Shown in pieces: positions 11,085 to 23,857 of a stretch of DNA of 64,000 nucleotides. The position numbers and the translations under genes are program-made. Below the pieces are notes generated by a model. It searched no databases. It saw only the letters and a program-made list of their open reading frames with translations, and was not told the DNA's origin. Within the stretch, counting starts at the first letter, position 1; every line of letters starts with the position of its first letter. Origin of the DNA: Epiperipatus broadwayi (Eukaryota; Onychophora; Udeonychophora; Euonychophora; Peripatidae); contig JAQFVV010012535.1 of NCBI GenBank assembly GCA_028023455.1, positions 2,108,001-2,172,000 on the forward strand, read 5' to 3'.

Positions 11085-11968
11085 TATATAGAAAATATAA
11101 TTAGAAAGGACTTGAACTCAAGACTTTCAAGTTCCCTACAGCTACACAATCTACCTTATACATTTGATACGCATGACCACATACATGTGAAAAAGGTAAA
11201 TGATCTCCAATATAGGTATTTCGTGCTAAACTAGCACTCATCAGTTGGTTTAGATCACCATCTTCTACACATATATACAATCATTGCCCGATCTCTTTTA
11301 AGTTAATAAATCTTCAAACATTAGTGGACAAGCTTCATTCTTCTTCATACTCCAACTCTTCACCTATCCACATCATTGAAAATCTGATGAAACATTCAAA
11401 ATCCTTGTTGATGCTAATATTATTGTCATACCCATGTTGACTTTAAATCACTTTGACCCCTCATATATAGTACCTTAATATGATCATTTAAATACGTAAA
11501 AGAGGGATAGGCAGAATACAGACTGAATATGTAATATTCAAATATATAATATTCTGTGTATTTAAATGGACATATTAAGATCCTATATGTGAGGAATCAG
11601 AGTGACTTATAATATGGATATGACAATAATATTGGCATCAACAAAGGCCTTGAGTATTTCATCTTCAGATTTTCAATGATATGGATGGCTGAATAGTTGG
11701 AGGGTGAAGAAGACTGTAACTTGACTATTGAAGTTTGGAAATTTGCTTTTTTAATAAAGACTGATCACTAATTGTATATATGTGTGGAAGATGGTGATTT
11801 GGGCCAATTGATGAGTGCTGGTTCAGCACAAAATATGTATATTGGAAATCATTTATTTTTTCACATGTATGTGGTTATGTGTATCAGTTGCATAAGATAG
11901 AGTGCATAGCTGTAGAAACTTGAAAGTCTGAATTCAAGTCCCTTCTAATTATATTGTTTAGTATAGAC
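11085..11968. repeat. Large imperfect palindrome (arms about 410 bp)
   Basis: The sequence from about 11085 to 11494 recurs in reverse complement at about 11558-11968. Examples are CATGTGAAAAAGGTAAATGA against TCATTTATTTTTTCACATG, and GGTTTAGATCACCATCTTC against GAAGATGGTGATTTGGGCC. The outer ends carry a tRNA-like stretch (AAGGACTTGAACTCAAGACT, reverse complement resembling a B box). Arms differ by numerous substitutions, so the duplication is old. It may be a foldback transposon or two SINE-like copies inserted in opposite orientation. Confidence 0.65.
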
Positions 11969-12249
11969 AATATACCTATATTTGAATATATAGAAAATAT
12001 GTAATTCAATAAGTATATATATATGATTTTGCCTGAAAGTAGATTCAAGTACCAGGAAAATAGGATACTATAGTCAAGTAATAAGCATAGAGATTAATCT
12101 AATGCAATATTTTTTTTTTGTTTTAATTGTTATTAAATATAATCTGTACAAACCATGTTCAGTTTGTATTAAGTCTGTAATTAATAAAATTCTTCTTCCT
12201 AGTTTTTTGACTAGCATGATTGTTACACACTCAGTACATGTGTATATCT

Positions 12250-14580
12250 TCTGTTGTTGAAATTATATATCAATGAAGGGGAAATATTAAAACTTGGCTT
12301 GTGTTATTGTACTTGTGCTCATTTTATTAGTACATATGCTTCAATGTTAGATTCAGAGGATTCAGAGAAAGAAAGGTTTTGTTCTTTGCTGGATATCATT
12401 ATTACATTATTAAAAGTTCAAATTTTTATTCTTAGAGATTTAAATGCATGTGTTAATACTAGTAATAGACTTTGGCCAAAAGTTGAAGAAAAAAATAGTA
12501 TTGATATTGTAAATTCTGATAGTTTGTTCCTGTTGAATTTCTGCATAATAAGTTGATTGACTTTCACAAACACTTTGTATAGTCAGGAAAATCTTAAAAA
12601 AAGGATTTGGATACGTCCTTGCTCAAAACCAGTAGTTAGGAATCAGAATACCGGAGACATTTATATTACATGAGCTCTTCTTCTAAGTGCAGATTGTTGT
12701 ATGCTCCAAAGTTAAGGATAGTTGCATTAAGAAATAAGTCTTATTCTAATCATATTAACAAGAATATAGCATTTACTATTTGGGTTAAATTTTAACTGTT
12801 TATTATTAAATACAAAAATTGCTAATTTGGGTTTTCAGGATTACCATGATATTGAGGCATTGAATTCTCTTAAGGAATGGGTTATGGATACAAATAAATC
12901 TATTCCTAGGTTCACAAAAGAAGAATCATGACATTAATTAAAAAAAAGAAGTGACATTTTTTGCTTAGCATAATACTAAATTAAATATGGTGCTTCATAA
13001 TGCTTTAAAAGCAGAAGTTCAATGATTGACAAGAAAATGGATAAAAGGTTAAAGGAAATACAGACTATCATTAATCTTGTTCACATTAAATCTTTTTTTT
13101 GTTGCTTGAAAGCTAAATTATATAGACCTGAAAAATATCAAAACCCTATTAAATCTATTAATGGTCTTTTTTTATAAGATGACGGTCCTTTTTATCTATT
13201 CATTTAGATTTGTCTGACAATATCCATCTTAATGAGGTTGAAACAACTCTTTGTGATCTTAAAAATGCAAAGACTTTAGGTCCTGATGAGATAGTTGGAG
13301 AAGTTCTAAATTTGGTGGTAATATGTTAGCCTAAAAAATATTGAAATTTTTTAGGAATATATGGATTTATGAAGTTATATTGTCTGATCTTAAAAGTGTT
13401 TCTATTATCCCAATTTTCAAAAATAAAGGGAATAGACAAAATTGCAATAATTATCATGGTATATTATTGAATCCATTTCAACAAATATATTTTCAAAGAT
13501 AATTTTGAATAGATTGGTTCTAATCATAGATGAATGGTTACCAAATATTCAAGTGTGGTTTTAGAGAATTAATAAGGACTATGGCATGTCTTTTTTTTGC
13601 CGAACTGTTTTAAGAAAAGGGTCAGTAACAAGTGAATAATTTATATATTGGTATTGATTGATTTGAATAAGGCATTTGATTCAATTAATCAATCAGGTAT
13701 GTGGTTCTGGTTTCCATCAAAGTTTATTCATATTATACAACTTTTATGTGATGAAATAAGAGGAAGTGTTATTGTTACAAGTAGAATAACTAATGTTAAA
13801 CAAGAATGTGTACTAGCTTCAAATTTGTTTTTGATTCTATGAACTGGCCTTTGGAACTTTTTTATAGGCAGTTTAATAAATTGGGATCAAGATGTGTGGC
13901 AATCTACAAAATGTACTTATTGTGTTTAATGTAACATATAAAGATTGCTTTATCAATTAATGTTCAAATAAATTCAAATTCTTTATTTAACTTGTGATGG
14001 AAGAAAAGCTTAGATGGTTATCAGTTTTAGAATGTGAATCAATTTAAATTATTTTGCTAGCTATTGAAGTAGAAGTATGGATTAAGATGTTAAGGTATAT
14101 TGTAGACAAGTTAAAAGAAGAATATTTCATCAAATGAAATAACTTCTGCAACTGAATAAGCTGTATATAGAACTGTTATTTTGCATAATTTATTATCTAG
14201 AAATGAGGTTCAGATTTTCTATTGGATCATTAAAAAAATTTCACTTAAGAATTTTTCTTAAAATTCTAAAAATGTAATGGCAAAATCATAAGATCAATCA
14301 GTAAGCTCCTCAGCATGTTATATGTGTTACAATAGAATTGACTTTTATGAAATCATGTCATTGTTGTATTGGACATGTGAGATGAGTGAAAATGTAAGTG
14401 TTTTTAAAAGAATAATTTGTAGTTAACTTGTAGAAGCAGATATTATCACAAAGATTTTCTAAAGAAATGTATAATGATTGCTTCCATAGGGAAGATATGA
14501 CTTAGAACTGAATAAACAAAGTGTTCAAATATTTTTAAAAAGAAAAACTTGCCGCATTAAAATTCAAAAGGTAACATTGC
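12250..14580 (+). mobile_element. Degenerate LINE with endonuclease and reverse transcriptase
   Basis: Endonuclease remnants appear at 12254-12556 (STYASMLDSEDSEKERF, then FILRDLNACVNTSNRLW, matching the YAPTLDS...ILGDFNARVG...W pattern). A decayed RIWIRPCSKP block follows near 12610. RT motifs follow in changing frames: KNAKTLGPDEI (about 13265), SIIPIFKNKGNRQNCNNYHG (about 13400), VLIDLNKAFDSINQSGMW (13648 on), then SVIVTSRITNVKQECVLA. A C-terminal AVYRTVI-like segment lies near 14165. Many stops and frameshifts show it is long dead. It has the layout of the endonuclease-RT elements abundant in invertebrates. The clade was not determined. Confidence 0.8.
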
Positions 14581-14966
14581 AAAATATCAAATAAACAGAC
14601 TAAAGAAACAATATATTTTATATATGAGCATATTTTGGTTCACAGATTGGTTCATATATTCATAGCAAAACTCATCCAAGTGTATTATTATTATTTTCTC
14701 TTATCTTTTTTGTTTTCTTGGACTTGTTTTTTGGAATTGCTGATGATGATATAAATACATATGCATAAAAGAAAAATAAGTATATGTGAAACAAAATTAT
14801 TCAACCTTCATTCAAATATAAATATTATAGACTTAGGCAATCACATACACCTATAAGTTGATAATTTTTAGTTTTGACAGAAAACCTTAATATTCATTAT
14901 AATATGTATTTTACATTTTATTATCTAATATAGTGAATATTGTTTTTACTTTTTTAATATTAATAG

Positions 14967-15056
14967 CTAGTGAAGTTGCTAGTCAAAAAAAGAATGCTTT
15001 AACACCATCTGTACCTATCAAATCTAGAAATCCTGGGAAAAAAATGGATGATTCCA
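14967..15056 (+). CDS. NELFA: NELF-A exon (start of Pol II-binding tentacle)
   Basis: A 90-bp exon (phase 1 in, phase 1 out) lies behind a tttttaatattaatag acceptor, with donor A|GTAAGT. Joined to the T of the previous exon it reads SSEVASQKKNALTPSVPIKS and ends in GKKMDDS. This corresponds to the human segment after LLQK (STETAQQLKRS...RKMDTT). It is the basic, low-complexity start of the region that follows the folded NELF-A/C core. The intron in front of it is 9.3 kb and holds a LINE, a large palindrome and a tRNA retrocopy. Confidence 0.85.
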
Positions 15057-16762
15057 GTAAGTATTTATCTTTATGAAATTCTTAAATTATTCTTATAACA
15101 TTGATTAAGAGTATAGTATTAAACTAATCTTCTTTTTTGTATTATTATTCATAATGTTTCATTTTCTTATGTTTTATCTGGAATAGAATCTTAAAACTAC
15201 ACAATAATAATTAACTTTTATGCATTGTTATAACATCTTTTAAATTATTTTTTTACATTTATTTAAATTTGTTGCATGTTATTTTATAATATTTAATTGG
15301 GATATGTTTATGCACCCTTATATATAAGTTTTGGTTTATGTTTAATTTTCTATCTACATACATACCTAAAAATAAAAAAATTTAAATAGATATATATACA
15401 AATATATATACTGTAAAATCTTTATCTCACATATATCATATTCCTACATTGATTGTTGGCTTTTTCATGAAACAACATAAATATTTCATTTCTATCATTT
15501 TTCTCTTTTTTTCCCAGTCCCTTGAAAAATGATAGATAGAAATTTTATCATACCTATGTTGCATATTAAATATAAAGTAACATAAAAAGAAATAGATATT
15601 ATAAACAAATAATTATAAAAAGGTTTATTTATCATTCCATGATCCAGAGTTTGAATTTGGATTAGGTAAAACTTGGCAGTTTTTTAAAATTTGAAACAAT
15701 CCTTAGCCTGGCTAGCCATAATAATGTTAACTAATGAATCTGTATCGAGATAAGATTATCTACAGAGTAAAATAAGGATGGAAAACTTTTAAAAATCTCT
15801 TATTTCTTCCTGCATCTGTTAATAAATCTGATGATTAATGTCCTTTTATTCATTGTTTCACTATGGATGGAAGCTATTGGGAGGGATCTTCATCTATAAT
15901 TTTAAGGACTATTTTTTAAACTATTTATATAAAAGATGACAAATGTATATTGTATTATCAAATTTAAATCTAAAGACAAATAAAAATTGTCAGAAAAAGA
16001 GCAAGAAGGGAATTTGTTATTAATATAATCATTAATTTTTTTTATCCAGTTTGTCATGTCTTAATCTATAAATGGTTAATAGTTATTTTTGTTAAAATTT
16101 CAAATCATTGTAAATTAGTCAGTTGAGTGTTGATAGTTTGAGTATAAGGTACAGTCTTTACTGTGGAGATGGAGGGGGGGGGTCATACCATTATGAGCAC
16201 TAAGCTCATACTTTATTATTATCATTATTAATTAAATAGCTATAACTATTATTTTGTGGTGAGATTAATTTTTTTTCTTATTAATTTCTAAATTGTATTT
16301 AGTTTTAATTTTAAAAAGTAAAATTAAACTGCATTTGATATGTAAACATTTATAATATTTAATTATTTTATCAATTTACCGATATTGAGTATGAATAGTC
16401 ATATAAAAATATATGTATATTTTATGTAATAATATGTTGGATTATCAATAAATGTTGTATGTATAGAAAATTTAAACTTCTTAAATACAAACAACTTGTT
16501 ATTAATAACACACAAATAGACAGCACAGGTTAGTAATTTGTGTGTTATTACTAACAAGTTGTTTGTATTTGAGGAGTTTGAATAAAGTTTAAATTTTTTT
16601 TTTATACATTCAACTAATAGATGATAGAAATAATCCAACATTATCACTTCTAATATACCATCATTACAAACCTTCAGGAAAATACATGTGTATTTTGATT
16701 TTACAATACTTTTGTATTGATCTATTTTAGAATTGATATATTGTATATTTATTGATTAATAG
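15057..16762 (+). other. NELFA intron, 1.7 kb
   Basis: AT-rich. It contains a G-run near 16170 and the palindromic element at 16433-16640. Otherwise nothing recognisable. Confidence 0.7.
16433..16640. repeat. Palindromic Penelope-tail-like element
   Basis: Inverted arms at about 16433-16510 and 16540-16640 meet around CACAGGTTAGTAATTTGTGT. The right arm (GTTGTTTGTATTTGAGGAG, then AATAAAGTTTAAATTT and ATAGATGATAGAAATAATCC) matches the right arm of 22199-22705. It also matches more loosely the sequence downstream of the Penelope-like relic at 40880-40990. This suggests a small foldback copy of the 3' end of that element family. Confidence 0.65.
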
Positions 16763-16905
16763 CTCCTTTAAAAGGCATTCCAAGTCGTCCCATCACTGGT
16801 GGTTTTAAATCACCACCATCGACTTTGAACCGGCCAGGAGCAACACCACCTCTTAGTCGACCTCTTCCTCGAACTCCAGCAGGTCGGAGAGATGGAGGAA
16901 TCAAA
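16763..16905 (+). CDS. NELFA: NELF-A exon (PLKGIP block)
   Basis: A 143-bp exon (phase 1 in, phase 0 out) has acceptor tgattaatag and donor AAA|GTAAGG. It encodes TPLKGIPSRPITGGF, a proline-rich stretch, then LSRPLPRTPAGRRDGGIK. The PLKGIP motif and the following R-T-P-x-x-RR/K-x-GG-I/V-K pattern are hallmarks of NELF-A in flies and vertebrates. The exon is strikingly GC-rich compared with its flanks. An open frame on the opposite strand at 16749-16931 is just its shadow. Confidence 0.92.
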
Positions 16906-19900
16906 GTAAGGATTATTAATTTTTCTAACATTTTATCCCAAATATTAAATTATTTTTACTTAATTCGTGTATATTTTTATGTGATTATTTTTGGATAAAT
17001 TAACTTATTACAGATCTAAGCAATTAATGTTGTAATAGCATATTCTGTTAAGCACCAATATCTTAAGTATTAAGCATATAGATAACACATTGATTTGCTA
17101 TGATATTTTTATATAATTTTGTTTAGTCTGCTGTAAATTAGTGTGAAAAAAATAATATGTACAAACGTATATGTAATACTTTTCCACAATAAGCTATTCA
17201 ATTTTCATCTGATTATAAGGAGGATACAATATTTTTACATATGAGATTGTCACAGATTACATTGGGTATATGCACATATCTTGTTTGTATTAAGTAAAAT
17301 ATCAATGGATCTGAAGTGTCTAACTTGTAATTTATTAATATCTCAAGTTAATGTAAAGGAATACTGTGTATTGACAAGGCAATTGAGGTTTATTATATAA
17401 CGCACACTAAGTATTATCATTAGGTAAATAGTTTTTGTGCAGATGCATAAATATAACACATAAGATGATCATATTTCTAACTTTGACTAAACAAATTGTT
17501 TATCATTCTAATCATCATTATCATTGTTTATTTTACACAAACTGATCACCTTATAACAATAGCATTTGATTTTATATTTTTTAATTATGATAATATATCT
17601 TTACAATATTTATTAATTTATCTCAGATATCTCTAGAACAACCCTTTGATGATAATCTTGAGAAAAATATATCATACAATCATGCCTTAGTCTAAACCAT
17701 CAGAAATCTTATTTATAAAATACAGTAACTTTTTTTCTTGTCTTGGTGCTTCTTTCAAAGCAGATATTTTTGACTAAATAAATTTATAATTAATTTCTTT
17801 CCATTTATTTATCAAAGATGGTTTTATGCTTCTTTCTGATAGTTTATCGATAAAATTTGCTGCTTAATTTCTCAGTATTTGGCTTGGTCTCTTTTCATTG
17901 TATTTTCTTAAAGTTAATTTTTTTCTTTAGAATATTTAGACTAGTTTCTGCTTACAGGACTTAATTTCCTTATAACATGATCTCTAGTCTATGAATACTT
18001 TTTGAATTTACAAATGTCATTTTCTAAATTTATGATCCAGCATGTTCTGGATTTAACTCTGAAACCGTTTATAATTCTTGGTAATTGTTTTCACATATAT
18101 AATTAGACTTTTACATTTTATATATTTGTTTAGAATCTCTAAAGTAAATTTGTAGCAGAAATTTTGAGTCTTGGACTATAATTAGCATTAATTAAGACAA
18201 TAATACACATTTACTATTTGATGTCATGCTAGAAAATTTTTAGAAATGTTCGAGAATTGTATTTGTTAAATTCACAATTAATCAGAAAGGAAATTAATAA
18301 TTTTTTCACAAGACAAGATTTCTTGGAGGTTTTATTTTGTTGTTATGCTATCTTCCAATTGCATATTTATCATAATAGTCAAACAATGGCACTTTTCAAT
18401 GAAACCTGTTATCTATAAGACTATCAAGTGCTTGAAATGCGAAAGAAAAGAGGTGCTTTGGAGGGACTATAAGTTTTAATATTTATCTCTTGTTTAGGCA
18501 ACTTTTGATATTCAGTTGGACATTACCAGGTTCTTTCTAAACCTGAAAGATGATTTTAGATTAGGTTTAAACTCCAATCTTATTGGACATGCAACCTTCT
18601 ACTTCAGGTTTCCTTGAAGCAATAAATGATACTGTGACCAGTATCCTTCAACATTATAAACTAGTAATAAAAGAATAAGTCTTTTTTTCAGTCCATAATC
18701 ATGACTTATTACTCAGTTATTTCTAGCATAAGTCAGCAGATCGTAATTCTCTCTGATCTATATATTGAATGAAATACCAATAAAGAAAAAGAACTTGGTA
18801 TAATACTAATTTAACAAATATTGCTATAAAATTTATTCATATGCAAGTCTATTTTCAAAATCATCATTAGTTGATTTAACATTTTGAACTTTACCTTTAT
18901 ATAAATATTTTAATAAGCTTGACTTTCATTTCGTATGTTCTAACTGATTTCTTTTCCCTAAATAAATTTTACTCTAATTTAAATGATATTTTCTCTTTTC
19001 TCCACTAATTATATAGTTGTCTTTAATGTAACTTCAACTATGTTGTGAGCTCATATGTATATATTCATAAGTTTAGAATACAATATTTTGGAAGTAAGCT
19101 GTAATAACAAATTTTCTCATTACTGATATAATATCTTGATAGCAATTTGAAAAGGCTTTAATTTTCATAAATAATCATTTCAAATTATCATTTTGTCCAT
19201 ATTGCATCATAATTGAAATATATCAAAACTGAAACACCTTACAGATGGAATTAATCAACAGAATTTCAAAAAAGAGATACAATTATGCCACTAAACAAAA
19301 CTTGTCAAATATAATAACAGACACATATATATTTACACAAGTTCCAAATTCTTAATCATAATAAAAACCAAACAATAATACTTAAAACATCTTTAGGAAA
19401 GCACATGTAGCAGGGCAAAGTTAACTGAATATGGCAAATAATTTTATGATTGACACAATATTTAATATTTGAACATCTCTACAGAGCCATGTTAACTGTC
19501 TATGAAACCAAATAAAATAACTAAATCTGTTGACACTGCTTCTCTTGAATCATATGAATGGGCATGATAATAATAATAGATTCATTAATTATAAATAACA
19601 ATAGTCATATTAATTTGTATTATTTCAAATGATAAACATATATGTGATTTTGCATTCAATTCTTCAAAATTCTCTAGTTCCCTCCCACCCCCTTATTCAT
19701 TATCAGTGATGAAGTATAAATTATTATTATTGTTAGCATAAATTTTCCATATTTCACTCCTCCTTTCTCTTTAACTTTATTGCATTTACATAAAGCAGAA
19801 TTCTAAGTATTTGTAGATCTTCCAAATATTGATAAAACTCTCTCAAAATTAAATAATTCATTCACTTCCAAAGGCATATGTCTTAATAGATTCAAATTTG

Positions 19901-20176
19901 CATTATTAAAATATATTTATACATACATATACATTCACATATTGCTGTTAAATAAATTCTGTGTTGGGCAATTGAGCAATCTATTTAATCCTGAATGATT
20001 TTTATGAAGCTTGTTTTAAATTTACCCTTGATATTTTTTTATATATAAAACAATATTTGAAATTATCCAATAAATAATTTTCACATGAAGATTAATAATT
20101 TAAATAATGTATAAATTCTGAAGAATACATTTAAAAATATTTCATTTCTTTTTTTAATTTTATTATTTGTCGTCGT

Positions 20177-20188
20177 CCCCCCCCCCCC
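20177..20188. repeat. C12 homopolymer
   Basis: Twelve consecutive C in a region with very low GC. A similar C-run followed by an A-run occurs near 46255-46275, and a G-run near 16170. Confidence 0.8.
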
Positions 20189-22198
20189 TCCAACAATTAA
20201 ATCATTACAGTAAGTGATATAATTGTTTTTTCGCTTTCCCTTTTCTTAATATATATTCTTGATTTTTTTAAATTTCATTTAACAATAATAAAAAGGAGAT
20301 ATAACATAAAAAAAAATTATATCTAATAAAGAAACATAAGATTTCTATAAAAAGAAAACCCTTCTTTTCAAAATGAGTTAGGAGTAAGATAAAATAAATT
20401 TACTTCTGGAATCAATTGCTAAGTCTTTTTTTAAAATTTATATGCGGAAGTCTGTTAAAATATATATAAGTAAATGATTTACAGCTTGGGATTTGCAGCT
20501 TTTTTTTGATGTCCAAGCAATCTGAAAGTACTCATGAATCCTTTGAATAGGCAGTAATTCAATTTATTGTTCACAATTTTATTATTTTTGCATAAGATAA
20601 TATATATTAAATAAATAGTGAGGGCAAATTTTTGTATGTCTGCTAATTCTCATAGCTAGTTTGGGGATGAATCAGAATTGGCAAGCTTGGAAATGAATAC
20701 TTTGGCTGAGGCAGACAATCTGAGAAAGAGAGATACTATAGTTTTATTTACTCATTCATGGCTTCTTTTCCATATAACAGTTAATTTAGCTGGCATTGAA
20801 GTTTTGCTGTTGTTTCACAATAGTTCTTTTCCAAGCTATCTCTGTTGTAGAGAGAGAAAGTAGGAATAAAAACATAGTTTGACTACCTCCCAAAGCTGGT
20901 AGCAGGATGAATTAATCAGACAAATGATCTTTTGGCCTTTATATAATTCCATAATAATTATCTTGTTTTTATCACCTTGTATAGAATTTGATAAACAAAT
21001 TCACATATTAACCGATATCAAATATAATTAACTTAATTTCTCTGTTAATTCAAAAACACAATTAATTAAAACTTTGATCTTAAATTTAAGTATTTACAAT
21101 TTATTTTTCAAAAACACATTTAATTATCCAAAGTAAAGCTTTGATCTCAAACCTTATTACACTGCTTTTTTAAAAACATAGTAAAATAAACTCAACTAAA
21201 ATATTGATTTTGAATGTCTCCTAATGAATCTTGATTAAATCTGTTTAACAAAAAAAAAAAAAAGAAAACAGACTCAATTACAAGAAGAACAATCTGTTTA
21301 GACTTTATTTAAATTTTAGAAATGAACTTAAACTTTGACATTATTTAAACCAATGTTGGAAATTTTAACCATCATCCACACATAAACATGCACACACAGA
21401 TAATTCAATGTATCTATGTGTGTAGACATGTACTAAAATAGTAAATTGATTTTTAAATAATTATTCTGAAGTTTAACTAAAGTTTTTAGCTATACTTGTG
21501 ATCAAAAAGAAACTATGCTACTGATCTTTTTCTTTTTCTGACCAACTTTGCACTCTCTCCTACTATTTTCTCTGCCTAATTTTGGCAACTAGTTATTACT
21601 GCCAATGAATTATTCCTTTCAACATATATATATATAATATTAATAAATACAGCATTTTCAAACTATATTAAAAATGGAAATGACTTTCTTTTTTTTATGC
21701 TATCAATATTTTACCACCCTTATTTGTTAGAAAGACAGCAAATATAAAATAATTGTTTATATTTGCTATCTCTGAACTTAAAGAAATAGGCAGTTTAACA
21801 AATAATATTAATAAATATCAAATTTATATCCATAACAGATGTAAACAAATTCTTATTCAATGCAGCTAATAAGGAAACATTTGATATTCTTACGAATAAA
21901 AACAGTAAATAAGATATATGTTAATGAATATATTAATCAAATCAAAATTGGAGTTCATCTACAAAGTAATAGTACAACTTAATATAATTTTAATGTAAGA
22001 GGCTTATCTTTTTTTAATAATGCTCATCTTCTCTAAATTCTCTGCTTCATATTGATAATTGATTGAATTTATAATAAATATACTATATCTACCTTTGTTT
22101 TAGACCCTTTAGTAAAGCAAATGATCTCTATTGAAGTTAGCTTCTCAATACAAACTGCTTCTGTCTTATTTTTTCAAATATGTCTATTCCCTGTGATA

Positions 22199-22705
22199 AT
22201 ATGTTGAACTATTTTCATTATCTATCATTAAATGTTGAATGTCTAGAAAATTGTAAACTTTATTTCGACTTTTCAAATACAAACAACTACTAGAAATAAC
22301 ATATAAATAGACAACACAGGTTAGTAAATTACACAATGTTTTAAGACATATTATTCTCCATTCTTGTTCAGGTGTCACTGGTCTGACTAGTGACAATATT
22401 TGCATAAGAGTCAAACATACATCTTTAGATTCTTGAATATCAAATTTTAAAGCAACACTATTCAAGAATCTAAAGGTGTAAGTTCAACTCCTATGCTAGT
22501 GTTGTCACTGGGTAGGCCAGCAACACCTGAAGAAGAGAGGAGAATAATATTCATTCATAATGTTGTGTAATTTACTAACCTGTGTTGACTATTTATGTGC
22601 TATCATTAACAGTTGTTTGTATTTAAAAAGTTTAAATAAAGTTTAAAATTTTTTAAGACATTCAACATTTAATGATAGGTGATTGAAATAATATAACATA
22701 TTATT
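22199..22705. repeat. Large palindrome of Penelope-tail family (arms about 250 bp)
   Basis: About 22199-22455 is the reverse complement of about 22460-22705 with few differences. The centre is ATTCAAGAATCTAAA against TTTAGATTCTTGAAT. The right arm includes CAGCAACACCTGAAGAAGAG and then GTTGTTTGTATTTAAAAAG and AATAAAGTTTAAAATTTTT. The same order (CAGCATTATCTGAAGAAGAG, then the tail) occurs at 40790-40920 after the Penelope-like coding remnant. The arms therefore look like two head-to-head copies of that element's 3' end with almost no spacer. Confidence 0.7.
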
Positions 22706-23790
22706 ACATCTAATATACCATCATCACAAACTTTCAGGCAAATGTCTATTTTTTAAATAAGAGATTTTAATTTCCATATTTGTTCTGGGAGAAATGCAAT
22801 TGAAATTTTTAATTTTTAGAATGGATGATTTTGATCACACATATTTTATGTTTTCAATCAAGGAGAAAAATGTTATTCTGATTTGATGGGTGTTTGTGAA
22901 GAAACGCTTGCTTGATGATCTACTTATTTGGTTCTTTCCACTATAACCACTATAAATCAAGTCTGATAATTTTTCAATTTCCATTTGAATATATAAAAGT
23001 CATGCTGTACCAAGATGAGATTTAAGGAAATCTTATTAGAGAAAATATACTGATTGTATTGAAAAGAGCTATAAAAGTTCTAATATAAACGTGACAACTA
23101 TTGTCCAAGTGCTAATTCTTCAAGGATACTGAAAACAATTTCTTCCAGATTCAAATGAAACCATTCAATGCTGTTTTAGTTAATATTTGTTTATTAAAGA
23201 TCAAGAAATTGTTGATAGATATATAACATCTTTTGATAATTCTAGAAAAGTAGAGAGACGAGCAGTCAAAAGCTTGTTTCTCTATACTTTTATTTTTTTA
23301 CCAGTGTGGGGGCATTAAAGCAGAACTATGATATTCCTTTTCAAAATATTGCTCTTAGTCAAACCTGATTAAACTGACAAATATTGATGAACTTGAACTA
23401 GGAAAAGTTTATAGCATGCTTACAAACTCTTAAAAAAGATTTAGAATCCAAATCTAAAGCATGATTAGCAAAATTACTTCATCAATATTATTCGTATAGA
23501 AACTATTTCGGACTTTGTCATGAAATTATATTGGATTAATATTATAAATATCTTTTTGAAACAATAATTGTAACAGAAAGTATCCCAATAGTTGAGAACC
23601 ATCTGTCTTCAGAACAGATTGATCTCAGGTTAGGATGAAGCTGTAATTAATAATTATAATGTAAGTTTGATTAATCAAAATGCAAGATTAAACCCTCTTT
23701 GTAAATTGTAATTATCATGTTTAAAATCTGTAAATATGTAAAGTGTATTAACAGTAATAATAATTACATAAACACAATCTTTTTTGCCAG

Positions 23791-23857
23791 CTTTTAGATA
23801 TTGCAGAACAACCAATAGGTTTTGGCAAAGATGCTAAAAGGAGGAAAAAGCAACAAG
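23791..23857 (+). CDS. NELFA: NELF-A exon (LLDIxEQP basic segment)
   Basis: A 67-bp exon (phase 0 in, phase 1 out) lies behind a strong cttttttgccag acceptor, with donor G|GTAATT. It reads LLDIAEQPIGFGKDAKRRKK followed by QQ. It continues directly from GGIK of the previous exon, matching the human order VKLLDISELDMVG...AKRRRK. The KRRKK run is a plausible nuclear localisation signal. The preceding intron is 6.9 kb and includes a palindromic Penelope tail copy. Confidence 0.9.

Larger units (their letters stand above)
5693..14966 (+). other. NELFA intron, 9.3 kb
   Basis: Holds, in order, the tRNA-Gly retrocopy, the candidate terminal exon at 6852, about 4 kb of AT-rich sequence without recognisable features (7030-11080), a large palindrome and a degenerate LINE. 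Donor T|GTAAGT and acceptor ttttttaatattaatag are both good. Confidence 0.7.
16906..23790 (+). other. NELFA intron, 6.9 kb
   Basis: Mostly featureless AT-rich DNA. It carries a 12-C run at 20177-20188 and the 500-bp palindrome at 22199-22705. Weak open frames such as 20678-20863 show no coding character. A G/T-rich decayed stretch at 22800-23640 has a few coding-like phrases but no family I can name. Confidence 0.6.

Noticed and set aside
16749-16931. Minus-strand 60-codon frame rich in Gly/Arg
   Set aside because: It is the complement of the NELF-A PLKGIP exon.
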